Source: Haloarcula nitratireducens (GTDB lineage Archaea > Halobacteriota > Halobacteria > Halobacteriales > Haloarculaceae). From it: DNA of 64,000 nt. The stretch covers positions 1 through 64,000 of the forward strand of contig NZ_RKLT01000007.1 of assembly GCF_019599505.1 (NCBI RefSeq), in the 5' to 3' direction. Positions 33,492 to 42,328 of the stretch are shown here, in pieces (positions within the stretch are counted from its first letter, which is position 1; every line of letters begins with the position of its first letter). The position numbers and the translations under genes were made by a program. The notes beneath the pieces were generated by a model, which did not search any database, was not told the origin of the DNA, and saw only the letters and a list, made by a program, of their open reading frames with translations.

Positions 33492-34459
33492 GGCCTAAAG
33501 CGTATTGCGCGAGCGTAATCAATGTATGGGAGGTGTGCTCTTCCGTAGGCGGAAACCGACGAGCGAATGCGTCGCTCGGAGCGGCCCGGCGGGCCGACCC
33601 GCGGCTCGGCTCTCGACGGTTCGACTCTGTTCATGCGCTCGACGATACCTCCTTGGTGTGTGCCATCGCCATCCGATAGCGCTCCCGGCGTCGCGGAGGT
33701 CTCGGTCCCTAAATCGATCCAGTCGGATACTTGCTATAGCATGCGTGTAATTGAGTACCACGGAATATACGATACTCTCGAACTCGGTTGATTTATCCAG
33801 GTTATGAATTGGTATCTTGATGTGACGTATCAGCCGGTTCGTCACGGAGCGTCGGCGTCCGTTTCGTCGAGCGACCAACGAACCGGAAGCGGCTCCGTTC
33901 CGCCGCTCTACGTCGTGACCGACCCGTTCGGGCGTTACAGTAATGTACGTACCTTTGTTATCTCATTTGTATTAGATTATATATGATAGACCGAGGAGGC
34001 GTCGTTCGGGCGTGCTATCGTCTCATCCGTCTGAAAGGACGGCGGGACATTCGCAAGGGGTACAACTAACAGCCGTCTCGGCTCGGACCTCGCTCGTGTT
34101 AGATATCGAGAAAATATGAGTACGATATTTCGAACCCACAATACAGGCAACGGGCGAGTGAACCCCGGGTTCGCTACCGCGGTCTCCCTCGTGAACGCGA
34201 CGAGACGGGGTTCAGAGGCGGACTCGCAGACGGTGCGATCTCCGACGAGAGGCGTCGTTCGGGGCCGTGACGGCTCCCATAGCTTCTCCGGACGCGGGTC
34301 GGCGGGTGCTCGACTCGAACCTGCTCACGTCCGGAATCAGACGCGTCGGCTCCCGCGGAATCAGCGCTTCGACTTCCCGGCCTCGAGATTCTCGCGATCA
34401 TCGGTGAGACAGTCAGTCTACAGCACGAAGGCAGGGAAAGACTCGGTTGGACGTCCACG
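33492..34459. other. 968-bp region without a supported gene
   Basis: Short open frames on both strands lack family features and codon bias. The part near 33940-33985 is AT-rich (TTATCTCATTTGTATTAG-like) and could hold a promoter. A minus-strand leaderless promoter for the NuoF-like gene may lie near 33516. I see no tRNA cloverleaf, transposase or repeat here. A decayed gene or a non-coding RNA cannot be excluded. Confidence 0.4.
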
Positions 34460-35749
34460 TCAGTCGGTCGTCGCAGCGGTGCCCGCTCCAGTTTTACCCG
34501 GGTTCTGGAGTTTCCCGATTCGCCACCGGAGAACGAGCACAGTGAGCAGTCCGACGACGAGTGCAGCGTTCATTACGTATAGCGCACTCGTGTAGTTCCC
34601 CGTCGTCTCGAGGATGACCGAGGCGATTTGGGGGCCAGCCACGCCGGCGACTCCCCACGCCGTGAGGGCGTACCCGTGGATCGCGCTGACCTCGGCCGTC
34701 CCGAAGAGGTCGCTGAGATACGCCGGCAGGCAGGCGAATCCGCCGCCGTAGCAGGTGATAACTAGGAAGATGGTTCCCGCCAGGACCCAAACGCCGACGA
34801 GTTGGGGCATCACGAAGAAGGCGCCGATTTGAATGACCATGAACGCTCCGTACGTGGTCGTTCGACCGACGTAGTCCGAGAGCGTCGACCAGAAGATACG
34901 GCCGCCGCCGTTGAAAATCCCGATGTATCCCGTGATGAACGCGGCCGTCGTTGCGGTCGCGCCGGCGACCTGTTGGAGCATCGGCGACGCGAACGCGAGC
35001 AGCATGATACCCGCGGAGACGTTGATGAAGATGATGAGCCAGACCATCCAGAAGCGCGGGGTCGTGCGCGCTTCGGCAGCCGTCAGGTTCTCCAGTCCCG
35101 ACAGGGCGCTCTTCGCCTTCTCGTGTGCGTTCTCCTCGTCTTCCATCCCTTCGGGAAGCCAGTTCTCCGGTGGTTTCGCGAGGTAACTCGCTCCGAGCGA
35201 CATCAGGACGAAGTACAGGGCACCGAGGGCGTAGAACGCCATCGCGACACCGAAGTTCTGGATGAGATAGTTACCCAGGGGACCGGTCAGTAACGCACCG
35301 GCCCCGAAGCCCATCACGGCGAGACCCGTCGCCATCCCCCGTCGGTCGGGGAACCACTCGACGAGAGTCCCGATGGGAGAGATGTATCCGAGACCGATCC
35401 CCATTCCGCCGATGACCCCGAACGTGACGAGAAACATCGGGAGAATTTCCAACTGGACGCTGAGCCCCGAGCCAATCATCCCGAGACCGTACAGGACTGC
35501 CGCGGACAGACCGGACAGTCGCGGCCCGTACTTCTCGACGGATTTCCCGAGGAAAGCGGCGGTAAAACCGAGCACCAAGACCGCTATAGAGAACGCGAGC
35601 GTGACGTTTCCCGTGGACCAGCCGAGAGCTTCGTTCAGGGGTATCTGATAGATACTGTACGCATATATACTACCAATCGACAGATGAATTGCGATTGCTG
35701 ATGCTGCGATTAACCACCGGTTCTTATCGGCCTCTATGGATGACATCAT
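34460..35749 (-). CDS. OFA-family MFS transporter (oxalate/formate antiporter-like)
   Basis: 429 aa, 12 predicted membrane segments with a central charged loop (about residues 195-225). The N terminus I-G-S-I-Y-A-Y-S-I-Y-Q-I-P-L and the S-P-I-G-T-L-V-E-W-F-P-D-R-R-G segment between helices 4 and 5 are signatures of the oxalate:formate antiporter family. Members move small monocarboxylates or dicarboxylates. The nearest metabolic operon is formate dehydrogenase, about 1 kb downstream, so formate or oxalate transport is plausible but unproven. Confidence 0.85.
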   Translation of the reverse strand: MMSSIEADKNRWLIAASAIAIHLSIGSIYAYSIYQIPLNEALGWSTGNVTLAFSIAVLVLGFTAAFLGKSVEKYGPRLSGLSAAVLYGLGMIGSGLSVQLEILPMFLVTFGVIGGMGIGLGYISPIGTLVEWFPDRRGMATGLAVMGFGAGALLTGPLGNYLIQNFGVAMAFYALGALYFVLMSLGASYLAKPPENWLPEGMEDEENAHEKAKSALSGLENLTAAEARTTPRFWMVWLIIFINVSAGIMLLAFASPMLQQVAGATATTAAFITGYIGIFNGGGRIFWSTLSDYVGRTTTYGAFMVIQIGAFFVMPQLVGVWVLAGTIFLVITCYGGGFACLPAYLSDLFGTAEVSAIHGYALTAWGVAGVAGPQIASVILETTGNYTSALYVMNAALVVGLLTVLVLRWRIGKLQNPGKTGAGTAATTD

Positions 35750-36312
35750 CTATCATGTTAAAGTCTGATATGAAAAAGGCGTGTGTAGAGTAGACCGCTT
35801 ACCTTTTCCCAAGGACTTATAAAAAATAATCGGGTTTTGACAAATTTATTTGTTTTATAGAAAACCATATCCTTCTACTTCGTCACGCCATCGACGCTCC
35901 GCCTCGCGGAGACGCGATAATAAATGACAGTCGCCGCGATAGGGCAGTAATCCGGCAATCCGGCGCTGGTAGATCGCCGGACGGCGTCGCTCCCGGAGCG
36001 ACCTGTGGGTGCCCCGTGAACCGCCGAGAACGCCCGGACTCCACAGGTGGTCCTCCCGCGGCGAATGTGCTGGTACTAGGCGCGTCGCTGACCGTCGACG
36101 AGACGTCACCGAACCACACCGGCTCACAGGCGGTACGTATCGCGACCGAACGACTCGATATATGCGCACAGTGTCGAAAGATGGATGTCTCTGACCGCAA
36201 TCCAAATATAAAAGGTTTGATATACGTCTACTACGTATATACACGGGAATAGATCGGCTCGGAACACCCGTATGTGAAGAACTTGCGGGAATCCAAATCT
36301 CAGCGACGTCCT
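35750..36312. other. 563-bp non-coding region with an orphan promoter-like site
   Basis: Separates the OFA transporter from the end of the thiamine operon. AT-rich at 35815-35870 (ATTTATTTGTTTTATAG) and at 36200-36245. The latter holds a strong TATA and inverted repeat, listed separately. No supported gene. Confidence 0.45.
36205..36240 (+). promoter_or_regulatory. TATA box plus inverted repeat with no gene downstream
   Basis: AAATATAAAAGG (36205-36214) is a near-ideal archaeal TATA; ATATACGT-CTACT-ACGTATAT (36220-36240) is a perfect 8-bp inverted repeat where a rightward transcript would start. Rightward of it lies only the convergent 3' end of the AIR-synthase-like gene, so an antisense or small RNA is possible. 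A leftward role toward the OFA transporter would need a long leader. Confidence 0.45.
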
Positions 36313-37326
36313 CTATTCCTCTTCCCGGGAGAACCGAGCGAAGACGTCCCACGAGGGATCGCTCTCGGGAGCAGTGATTCGGTCGCCGTCGGCGAAGACG
36401 CCCTCTCCCGGCGTGACTTCGCCGACCACGGCGGCGGGCGTCCCGCGGTCTCTGATCGCCTCGACGACGGCGGTTCCACGGCCCGATTCGACGGCGAGCA
36501 ACAGCGTACCCGCGCTCGTCACGGTCCACGGGTCCACCTCGACCGCCTCGCACACGGCCTCGACGCCGTCCGCGAGCGGGACGGCCTCGGTATCGACGTC
36601 GAAGCGCACGTCGGCTCCGCGTGCCATCTCGACGAGCCCGCCGGCGACGCCGCCCTCCGTCGCGTCGTGCATCGCGGTGACGCCGCCGGCGTCGAAGGCC
36701 GCGCGAGCGTCCGCGACGGCCGCGATGTCCTCGACGCGCTCCTGCGCCGTCGCGACGGTCTCGGGCGGGAGTCCCAACTGCTCGGGAAACAGCGTCGCGA
36801 GCAGACCCGTGATCTCCGCGGCGGGACCCGTCGTCACGACGATCTCGTCGCCGACGTTCGCTCCGTCCGGCCGGACGACCGCCTCGCGGTCGCCGACGCC
36901 GAGGACGGTGGCCCCGCCGACCCACGAGCTCTCGATGCCGGGGTAGCGCGCCGTGTGCCCGGAGACGATGCTCACGCCGAGGCGCTCTGCGTGCGAGGCG
37001 AGCCCGGTCCACGCCTTCGCCAAGTCCTCGTCGCTCCACGAGGGGGGCAGGGTCAGATTTATCGCCAGATGCGTCGGCGCGACGCCCGAGACGGCGACGT
37101 CGGTCAGCACGATCTCCAGCGCGAGTCTCCCCGCCCGCTCGAGACCGAGGTCCGGTAGCAGCGAGATGGGGTCGGTGGCGATCACGACCGCTTGCTCCCC
37201 GAAGTCGAGGACGCCGAAGTCGACGCCGTGTCGCGGCCCGACGGCCACGTCGTCCCGACGCGCACCCAGTTCCGGATAGATTATCTCCTCGAACACCTCG
37301 CGGTCGATTTTCCCCAGATCGCTCAT
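36313..37326 (-). CDS. AIR-synthase-related protein (PurM/ThiL/HypE superfamily)
   Basis: 337 aa. N-terminal ATP-site strand V-V-I-A-T-D-P-I-S-L-L-P, then D-V-A-V-S-G-V-A-P-T-H-L, matching the PurM/HypE fold (D-x-A-A-S-G-x-P). The C-terminal domain has M-H-D-A-T-E-G-G-V-A-G-G-L-V-E-M, the HypE/ThiL hallmark. Superfamily members transfer phosphate or build ATP-activated intermediates; ThiL phosphorylates thiamine phosphate. The ATGA overlap with the thiamine-type importer ATPase upstream suggests a thiamine-related step, but HypE-like or unknown chemistry is also possible. Last gene of the operon. Confidence 0.8.
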   Translation of the reverse strand: MSDLGKIDREVFEEIIYPELGARRDDVAVGPRHGVDFGVLDFGEQAVVIATDPISLLPDLGLERAGRLALEIVLTDVAVSGVAPTHLAINLTLPPSWSDEDLAKAWTGLASHAERLGVSIVSGHTARYPGIESSWVGGATVLGVGDREAVVRPDGANVGDEIVVTTGPAAEITGLLATLFPEQLGLPPETVATAQERVEDIAAVADARAAFDAGGVTAMHDATEGGVAGGLVEMARGADVRFDVDTEAVPLADGVEAVCEAVEVDPWTVTSAGTLLLAVESGRGTAVVEAIRDRGTPAAVVGEVTPGEGVFADGDRITAPESDPSWDVFARFSREEE

Positions 37327-38420
37327 CGCGTTTCCCTCCGGCGGGCGCGGCTAAACTCCCCCTGATTTCGGAGAGCGGTCGCGTCCGCGCTGTCGAACCG
37401 GAGCGTCACGTCGCCCGCTGGCGGCTCGGTCGCGCCGGTCTTGACGACGACCGTCCGGTCGTTCCACAGGCAGTGGACGCGGTAGGCGTCGCCGAGGAAC
37501 TCGGTCGTCCGGACCGTCGCGTCGAGCGTCGTCTCGCCCCCGGTCGCGCCGCCGTTGCCCTCGAGTGAAATAGATTCGGGTCGGACCGAGAGGGCCGCGG
37601 ACTCCCCGTCCCGCGCGTCGACCTCGCTCGGCAGCGGCAGGGTCGCGCCCCCGACGTCGAGCCCTGACCCGCCCCGCGTAACCTCACCGGCGAACACGTT
37701 GTTGTCGCCGACGAACTCGGCCACGAACGGGGACGCCGGGTCGCGGTACACCGTCTCCGGCGTCGCCACCTGTTCGACGGCCCCGTCCTGCACGACCGCG
37801 ATGCGGTCGCTGATCGCCAGCGCCTCGGCCTGGTCGTGCGTGACGTACACCGTCGTGATGTCCAACTCCCGCTGGAGGGTCTTGATCTGCACCCGGAGCC
37901 GTTCGCGCAACTGGGCGTCGAGCGCCGAGAGCGGTTCGTCGAGGAGGAGCACGTCCGGCTCCGGGGCGAGCGCTCTGGCGAGCGCGACCCGCTGTCGTTG
38001 CCCGCCCGACAGCTGCGTCGGTTCGCGGTCGCCGAACGACGCTAGATCGACCAGTTCGAGCAGCTCCGAGACGCGTTCGTCCGCCTCGCGCCCGTCGCCG
38101 AGGTCGTGAAACTGCAGGCCGTAGGCGACGTTCTCGCGCACGCTCATGTGCGGAAAGAGCGCGTAGTTCTGAAACACCATGCCTACGTTCCGGTTCTCCG
38201 TCGGCTCGTCGGTCACGTCGCGGCCGTCGATAGCGATGCGGCCGGCAGACGGCTTTTCCAGTCCGGCGATCGAGCGCAGCAGCGTCGTCTTCCCGCAGCC
38301 CGACGGGCCGACGAGCGTGAAGAACTCACCTTCCTCTATCGACAGCGAGACCCCTTCGAGCGCGGTCACGCCGTCGTACGCAACCGCGAGGTCGTCCACG
38401 TCGACGCCGGCGGTTCTCAT
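37323..38420 (-). CDS. Thiamine/iron-type ABC transporter ATP-binding protein
   Basis: 365 aa from M-R-T-A-G-V-D-V-D-D. Complete ABC domain (Walker A G-P-S-G-C-G-K-T-T near 42, Q-loop M-V-F-Q-N-Y-A-L-F-P-H-M-S-V, signature L-S-G-G-Q-R-Q-R-V-A, Walker B V-L-L-L-D-E-P-L-S-A-L-D, switch His in V-T-H-D-Q-A-E-A), then a TOBE domain with S-V-R-P-E-S-I. Overlaps both neighbours by ATGA: permease before, AIR-synthase-like gene after. The frame stays open antiphase through the permease, hence the need to pick this start. Confidence 0.9.
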   Translation of the reverse strand: MRTAGVDVDDLAVAYDGVTALEGVSLSIEEGEFFTLVGPSGCGKTTLLRSIAGLEKPSAGRIAIDGRDVTDEPTENRNVGMVFQNYALFPHMSVRENVAYGLQFHDLGDGREADERVSELLELVDLASFGDREPTQLSGGQRQRVALARALAPEPDVLLLDEPLSALDAQLRERLRVQIKTLQRELDITTVYVTHDQAEALAISDRIAVVQDGAVEQVATPETVYRDPASPFVAEFVGDNNVFAGEVTRGGSGLDVGGATLPLPSEVDARDGESAALSVRPESISLEGNGGATGGETTLDATVRTTEFLGDAYRVHCLWNDRTVVVKTGATEPPAGDVTLRFDSADATALRNQGEFSRARRRETR

Positions 38421-40201
38421 CGTTCCCACCGTCCGCCGACGCGGTCGATGATCACGAAGCTGACGGTCGTCACCGCCAGCAGCACCGTCCCCATCGCCGT
38501 CGCCGGGCCGAGGTTCGGTCCCAGCGACCGGTTGCCGATGTAGCGTTCGAGCGCGACCGGCATCGTCGCGCTGTCGAGACCCTCCGCGAGCAGGACCGTC
38601 GAGTCGAACTCGCCGACGCTGATGGCGAAGGCGAAGGCGGCACCGGCGACGAGCGCCGGCGCGACCAAGGGCAGCTCGATGTCGGTGAGGACGGCGGTCC
38701 GGTCGGCCCCGAGCGCCCGCGCGGCCTCGCCGAGGCGGTCGTCGACGCCCGAGAGCGCCGGGGTGACGTTCCGCGAGACGAACGGATAGCCGGCGACGGC
38801 GTGCGCGGCGACGATGGCGACCGGGCCCGTGAGCGTGATGCGATGACCGAAGACGGTCGTGCCGAAGACGAGCGTCCGGAGCATGCCCAGTCCGAGGACG
38901 ATGCCGCTGACAGCGAGCGGTGCGGTCAACAGCGCCTCGGCGAGTCGCGACCCGCGCCCGTCGCGCGTGGCGACGACGGAGACGACGACGCCCATCGGCA
39001 ACGCCAGCAGTAACGCGCCCGCACCGAACAGCAGCGAGTTGACGATGGCCGGCAGGGGACGGGTCGTCCCCGCCGCCGCGGAGGACTGCTGGGACAGTAA
39101 GAACGCGTAGTAGTCGAGGGTCAGTCGGCCCGACGGCGTCGTCACGCTCTCGATAACGAGGCTCGCCAGGGGACCGACGAACAGCACCAGCACGACGGCA
39201 CCGTACGCCAGCAGCCCCAGCCGTCTGGGGTCGAGGAGCGACCGCCAACCGTCGAGGAGGGGCGTCCGAGCCAGCCCGCGGCTCTCGCCCCGGGAGCGTA
39301 TCTGCATGGCCTCGAAGCGCAGATAGACGTAGACGAGCCCGAGCGAGAGCGCGGTCTCCAGCGCGCCGAGCGTCGCCGCCTCGGTCAGCGCGAGGTCCCG
39401 GACGCGGGCGTACAGCCAGACCTCGACCGTCGCGAGCTGGAGGCCGCCGAGCGCGAGCACGAGCGGGAACGACATGAAGGTGAAGACGAACGTGAGCACC
39501 GACGCGGTCAGCAGCGCCGGCAGAAGCTGCGGAAGCGTCACGTCGCGGAACGCCCGGCGGGGCGTGGCCCCGAGCGTCCGCGCCGTCTCGACGCGGTCGG
39601 CGTCCACCGATTCCCAGGCCGCCGTCACCAGCCGCGTGACCAGCGGAGCGTTGTAGAAGGCGTGCGCGAGGACGATGAGTTCGAGCGTGAACGTCAACTC
39701 CAGGGGACCGAGTCCGACGACGCCGAGCAGATCGTTGAGCAGGCCGGTCCGGCCGAACATCGCCAGGAAGCCGACCGCGACCATGATCGAGGGGAGGACG
39801 AACGGGAGGATCGTCACCGAACGGACGAACCGCCGTCCCGGGAACTCGAAACGGGCGAGCAGGTACGCCCCGGGCAACCCGACGGCGACGCTCGCGAGCG
39901 TCGAGAGAAGCGCCTGATACGCCGTGAAACCGAACAGACCCAACCGAACCGACGGCGTCCCGGAACCGACCCAGCGAACGAAACCGCGCGGGACCGTCGT
40001 CGGCTCGGTCACGAGCGAGTGGAACGCGCCCGTGTAAAAGGGGTCGCCGAGCACGGCCACGAGCGGGGAGAGCGTGAGACGACCGCCGACGGAGACGGCG
40101 CTGGCGAGGACGCTCCCGACGGGGTAGTAGAACACCGCGACGAGCGTCAGCAGCGTCGCTGCGACGCCGACCGGCAGCGCCCAATCGCCCCGGACCCGCA
40201 T
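38417..40201 (-). CDS. ABC permease with two fused membrane domains (ThiP/FbpB type)
   Basis: 594 aa, about 12 membrane segments as two tandem BPD-transporter domains. Each carries the EAA-like cytoplasmic loop: E-T-A-R-T-L-G-A-T-P-R-R-A-F in the first half and E-A-A-R-A-L-G-A-D-R-T-A-V in the second. Fused permeases of this size serve thiamine (ThiP) and ferric-ion systems. The binding protein lies 2 bp upstream and the ATPase overlaps downstream, so ligand choice rests on the binding protein, which resembles thiamine-binding proteins. Confidence 0.88.
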   Translation of the reverse strand: MRVRGDWALPVGVAATLLTLVAVFYYPVGSVLASAVSVGGRLTLSPLVAVLGDPFYTGAFHSLVTEPTTVPRGFVRWVGSGTPSVRLGLFGFTAYQALLSTLASVAVGLPGAYLLARFEFPGRRFVRSVTILPFVLPSIMVAVGFLAMFGRTGLLNDLLGVVGLGPLELTFTLELIVLAHAFYNAPLVTRLVTAAWESVDADRVETARTLGATPRRAFRDVTLPQLLPALLTASVLTFVFTFMSFPLVLALGGLQLATVEVWLYARVRDLALTEAATLGALETALSLGLVYVYLRFEAMQIRSRGESRGLARTPLLDGWRSLLDPRRLGLLAYGAVVLVLFVGPLASLVIESVTTPSGRLTLDYYAFLLSQQSSAAAGTTRPLPAIVNSLLFGAGALLLALPMGVVVSVVATRDGRGSRLAEALLTAPLAVSGIVLGLGMLRTLVFGTTVFGHRITLTGPVAIVAAHAVAGYPFVSRNVTPALSGVDDRLGEAARALGADRTAVLTDIELPLVAPALVAGAAFAFAISVGEFDSTVLLAEGLDSATMPVALERYIGNRSLGPNLGPATAMGTVLLAVTTVSFVIIDRVGGRWER

Positions 40202-40203
40202 CG

Positions 40204-41316
40204 TCAGTTACTCGCGATCTGGCGCGCCCACTCCTCTATCCATCCGCCGACGTTGCCCGAGAGCTCCTCGTAACTGAACGTCACGGCTTCCGGCGGTTCG
40301 AGCGCGTACTTCCCGAACGTGCCGCCGGGCTCGACGCCCTCGACGGCCGGGAACTGGACGTTTCGCACCGCGATTTCGGCCTGGGCCTCGTCGGTGAGGA
40401 CGAACGACATGAACTCGCGGGCCAGCTCGGGATTCTCGGCGTCGGCGAACTGCGCCATCCCCTCGGGGTTGGCGTACCCTTGGTCGTCGAGGAAGCCGAT
40501 CTGATGGCGGGACATGTCGACGCCCTCGCCGTGGTAGTACACCTGGTCGGTGGAGTAGGAGACGACCATCGGTGCCTCCTCGTTCATGTAGGCCTGGTAG
40601 GCGGGCTCCCAGTCCGAGAGGATCTGGACGCCGTTGTCGACCAACTGCTGCCAGTAGTCGAGATAGCCGTCCGTCCCCTGCTGTTTGATGCTCCAGAGCA
40701 GGAACGCGCGTCCGGGGTCGGACTGCTGGGCGTTCTGGACGATGAGGCCGTCCTCGTAGGCCGGTTCCAGCAGCGAGTCGAACGTCTGCGGTTCGTCGAC
40801 CGCCCCCTCGTCGTACACGAGGCTGATGTAGCCCGTATCGTAGGGAATTACCCGGCCGTTCGGGTCGAACTGGAGCGACGGCTTCACCGAGTCGGCACCC
40901 TCGACCCGCTCGCTCGCCGCCGCGAACAGCCGGTCGTCTAACTGCTGATCGACGCGCACCAGTTCGCCGGTGTTCAGCCCGACGAAGAGGTCGGCGTCGA
41001 TCGGCGCGCCCTGGAATTTCCGCTGGATGTACTGGTTGACGCCGCTGTCCGGTGTCTGGAACTCGACGGTGACATCCGACCGCTCGGACTCGAACGTCGA
41101 TTTGAGCCAGTTCCCGGCCGTGTCTTCCCCGGTGAACGAGGAATACGTGGCGACCGTGAGCGTCCCGCCGCTCGAACTGGCGGTCCCAGTCTTCCCGCCC
41201 GTCTCAGACGTCATCGTCCCGCCGTCCGGATCCGATGAACCGCCCATACAGCCCGTCAGTGCCGTCAGTCCCGCGACGCCGACGCCGGCGCGCGAGAGGA
41301 ACGTTCGTCGTTTCAT
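40204..41316 (-). CDS. Thiamine-type ABC transporter substrate-binding lipoprotein
   Basis: 370 aa. Tat-like N terminus (M-K-R-R-T-F-L-S-R-A) with lipobox L-T-G-C, then a Ser/Gly/Thr linker. The mature domain resembles ThiB/TbpA: L-T-V-A-T-Y-S-S-F, D-A-D-L-F-V-G-L-N-T-G-E, P-Y-D-T-G-Y-I-S-L-V-Y-D, S-D-W-E-P-A-Y-Q-A-Y and V-V-S-Y-S-T-D-Q-V-Y-Y. Thiamine, a thiamine precursor or a phosphate ester is the likely ligand. First gene of a four-gene overlapping operon; an 18-bp palindrome lies 42 bp before its start. Confidence 0.83.
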   Translation of the reverse strand: MKRRTFLSRAGVGVAGLTALTGCMGGSSDPDGGTMTSETGGKTGTASSSGGTLTVATYSSFTGEDTAGNWLKSTFESERSDVTVEFQTPDSGVNQYIQRKFQGAPIDADLFVGLNTGELVRVDQQLDDRLFAAASERVEGADSVKPSLQFDPNGRVIPYDTGYISLVYDEGAVDEPQTFDSLLEPAYEDGLIVQNAQQSDPGRAFLLWSIKQQGTDGYLDYWQQLVDNGVQILSDWEPAYQAYMNEEAPMVVSYSTDQVYYHGEGVDMSRHQIGFLDDQGYANPEGMAQFADAENPELAREFMSFVLTDEAQAEIAVRNVQFPAVEGVEPGGTFGKYALEPPEAVTFSYEELSGNVGGWIEEWARQIASN

Positions 41317-41357
41317 CTGTCGGTGGTTACACCGAGTAATACTTGAACCACTCGCTC

Positions 41358-41375
41358 TCGAGAGTTAACTCTCGA
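41358..41375. promoter_or_regulatory. Perfect 18-bp palindrome TCGAGAGTTAACTCTCGA
   Basis: Fully self-complementary, 42-59 bp upstream of the thiamine-type binding protein and about 108 bp before parA. Candidate operator for the thiamine operon, or a centromere-like site for ParA. A second GTTAAC lies in CTATACTGGTTAACTATAC (41421-41439) near the parA promoter. Confidence 0.5.
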
Positions 41376-41450
41376 ACCGATGACAATCCAGCCACGGACG
41401 GATAGCCCTCTCTGAAATAGCTATACTGGTTAACTATACCGTCTGACTAA

Positions 41451-41460
41451 CTTTTATGTC
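41451..41460 (+). promoter_or_regulatory. TATA-like element of parA
   Basis: CTTTTATGTC centred about 28 bp before the ATG at 41483; fits a leaderless transcript. Confidence 0.5.
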
Positions 41461-41482
41461 CGTATGCGGCAACTGACCGGAT

Positions 41483-42328
41483 ATGTTGACATACACGGTG
41501 TACAGCGAGGCAGGCGGGGTCGGGAAGACCACTCTAGCGGTGAACCTCGCCGTCGCGGACGCTCGCGCGGGCCGGGACGTCCTCGCGATCGACATGGACC
41601 CACAGGAGGGCAGTCTCTCGTATCTCCTCGACGTGGGCGACAGACGCACCGACTCCGACGCGGACAGCCTCGTCCGCCATCTCGTCGAGCGACCGCGGGG
41701 TCAGTTCGAGGACCTCATCGAGACCTCCGAAGGCGTCGACGTCGTCCCGGCGCACAACTCGCTGGAAGTCCTCTCGAAGCACCTGCGCCGCCGCGAGGAG
41801 GAGGCCGCCGACTTCGGGGAGAACTGGAACCCGAACGTCCAGTTGCTCCGCGTGCTGAAGGAGGCAGACGTGCCCGCCGAGTACGATACCGTGATCGTCG
41901 ACCCGCCGGCGACGGCCGACGTGAAGCTGTACAACGCGATCCACGCCACGCGGAACCTCGTCATCCCGTTCGAACCGAGCGGGAAGGGCCAGCAGTCGGT
42001 CACCGGCCTCACCGACCTCGTGGACGGCCTCGAAGAGACGCTCGACATCAACGTCGGCGTCCTCGCCGCGGTGCCCAACCGCTACAAGGGGACCAACGAC
42101 CAGGAGGAGATGCTCGCGGAACTCGAAGCGATGGACTACGACGTGCCGGTCGTCTTCCGCGAGCGGACGTCGCTCCTAGAGGGCTGCTGGCGACAGCAGT
42201 GTTCGGCGTTCGCCTACGTCGAGGAACACCGCAGCCGGGAACGGGACTACGAACTGGAGACGCTCGAGCGGTTCGAGACGCTCGCTCGTCAGCTTCGAGA
42301 GACGCGCGAACAGGAGGTGACGGCATGA
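41483..42328 (+). CDS. parA: ParA/Soj-family partition ATPase
   Basis: 281 aa. Deviant Walker A with two lysine-side features, S-E-A-G-G-V-G-K-T-T-L (residues about 8-18; the usual first Lys is replaced by Glu-Ala context), Walker A' D-M-D-P-Q-E-G-S-L-S and Walker B D-T-V-I-V-D-P-P-A. ParA proteins segregate plasmids and chromosomes by ATP-driven DNA binding. The ATGA overlap with a small acidic partner gives a typical two-gene partition cassette. Supports the idea that the window lies on a replicon with its own maintenance system. Confidence 0.85.
   Translation: MLTYTVYSEAGGVGKTTLAVNLAVADARAGRDVLAIDMDPQEGSLSYLLDVGDRRTDSDADSLVRHLVERPRGQFEDLIETSEGVDVVPAHNSLEVLSKHLRRREEEAADFGENWNPNVQLLRVLKEADVPAEYDTVIVDPPATADVKLYNAIHATRNLVIPFEPSGKGQQSVTGLTDLVDGLEETLDINVGVLAAVPNRYKGTNDQEEMLAELEAMDYDVPVVFRERTSLLEGCWRQQCSAFAYVEEHRSRERDYELETLERFETLARQLRETREQEVTA

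Noticed and set aside
33505..34595. Several 60-160-aa frames in the gap beside the formate dehydrogenase operon
   Set aside because: Composition is Arg/Ser/Pro-rich on both strands with no conserved motifs; one runs antisense into the OFA transporter.
37323..40184. Single 953-aa open frame on the minus strand
   Set aside because: Its first 588 codons are out of frame within the permease gene and Arg/Pro-rich; the real ABC ATPase begins at 38420.
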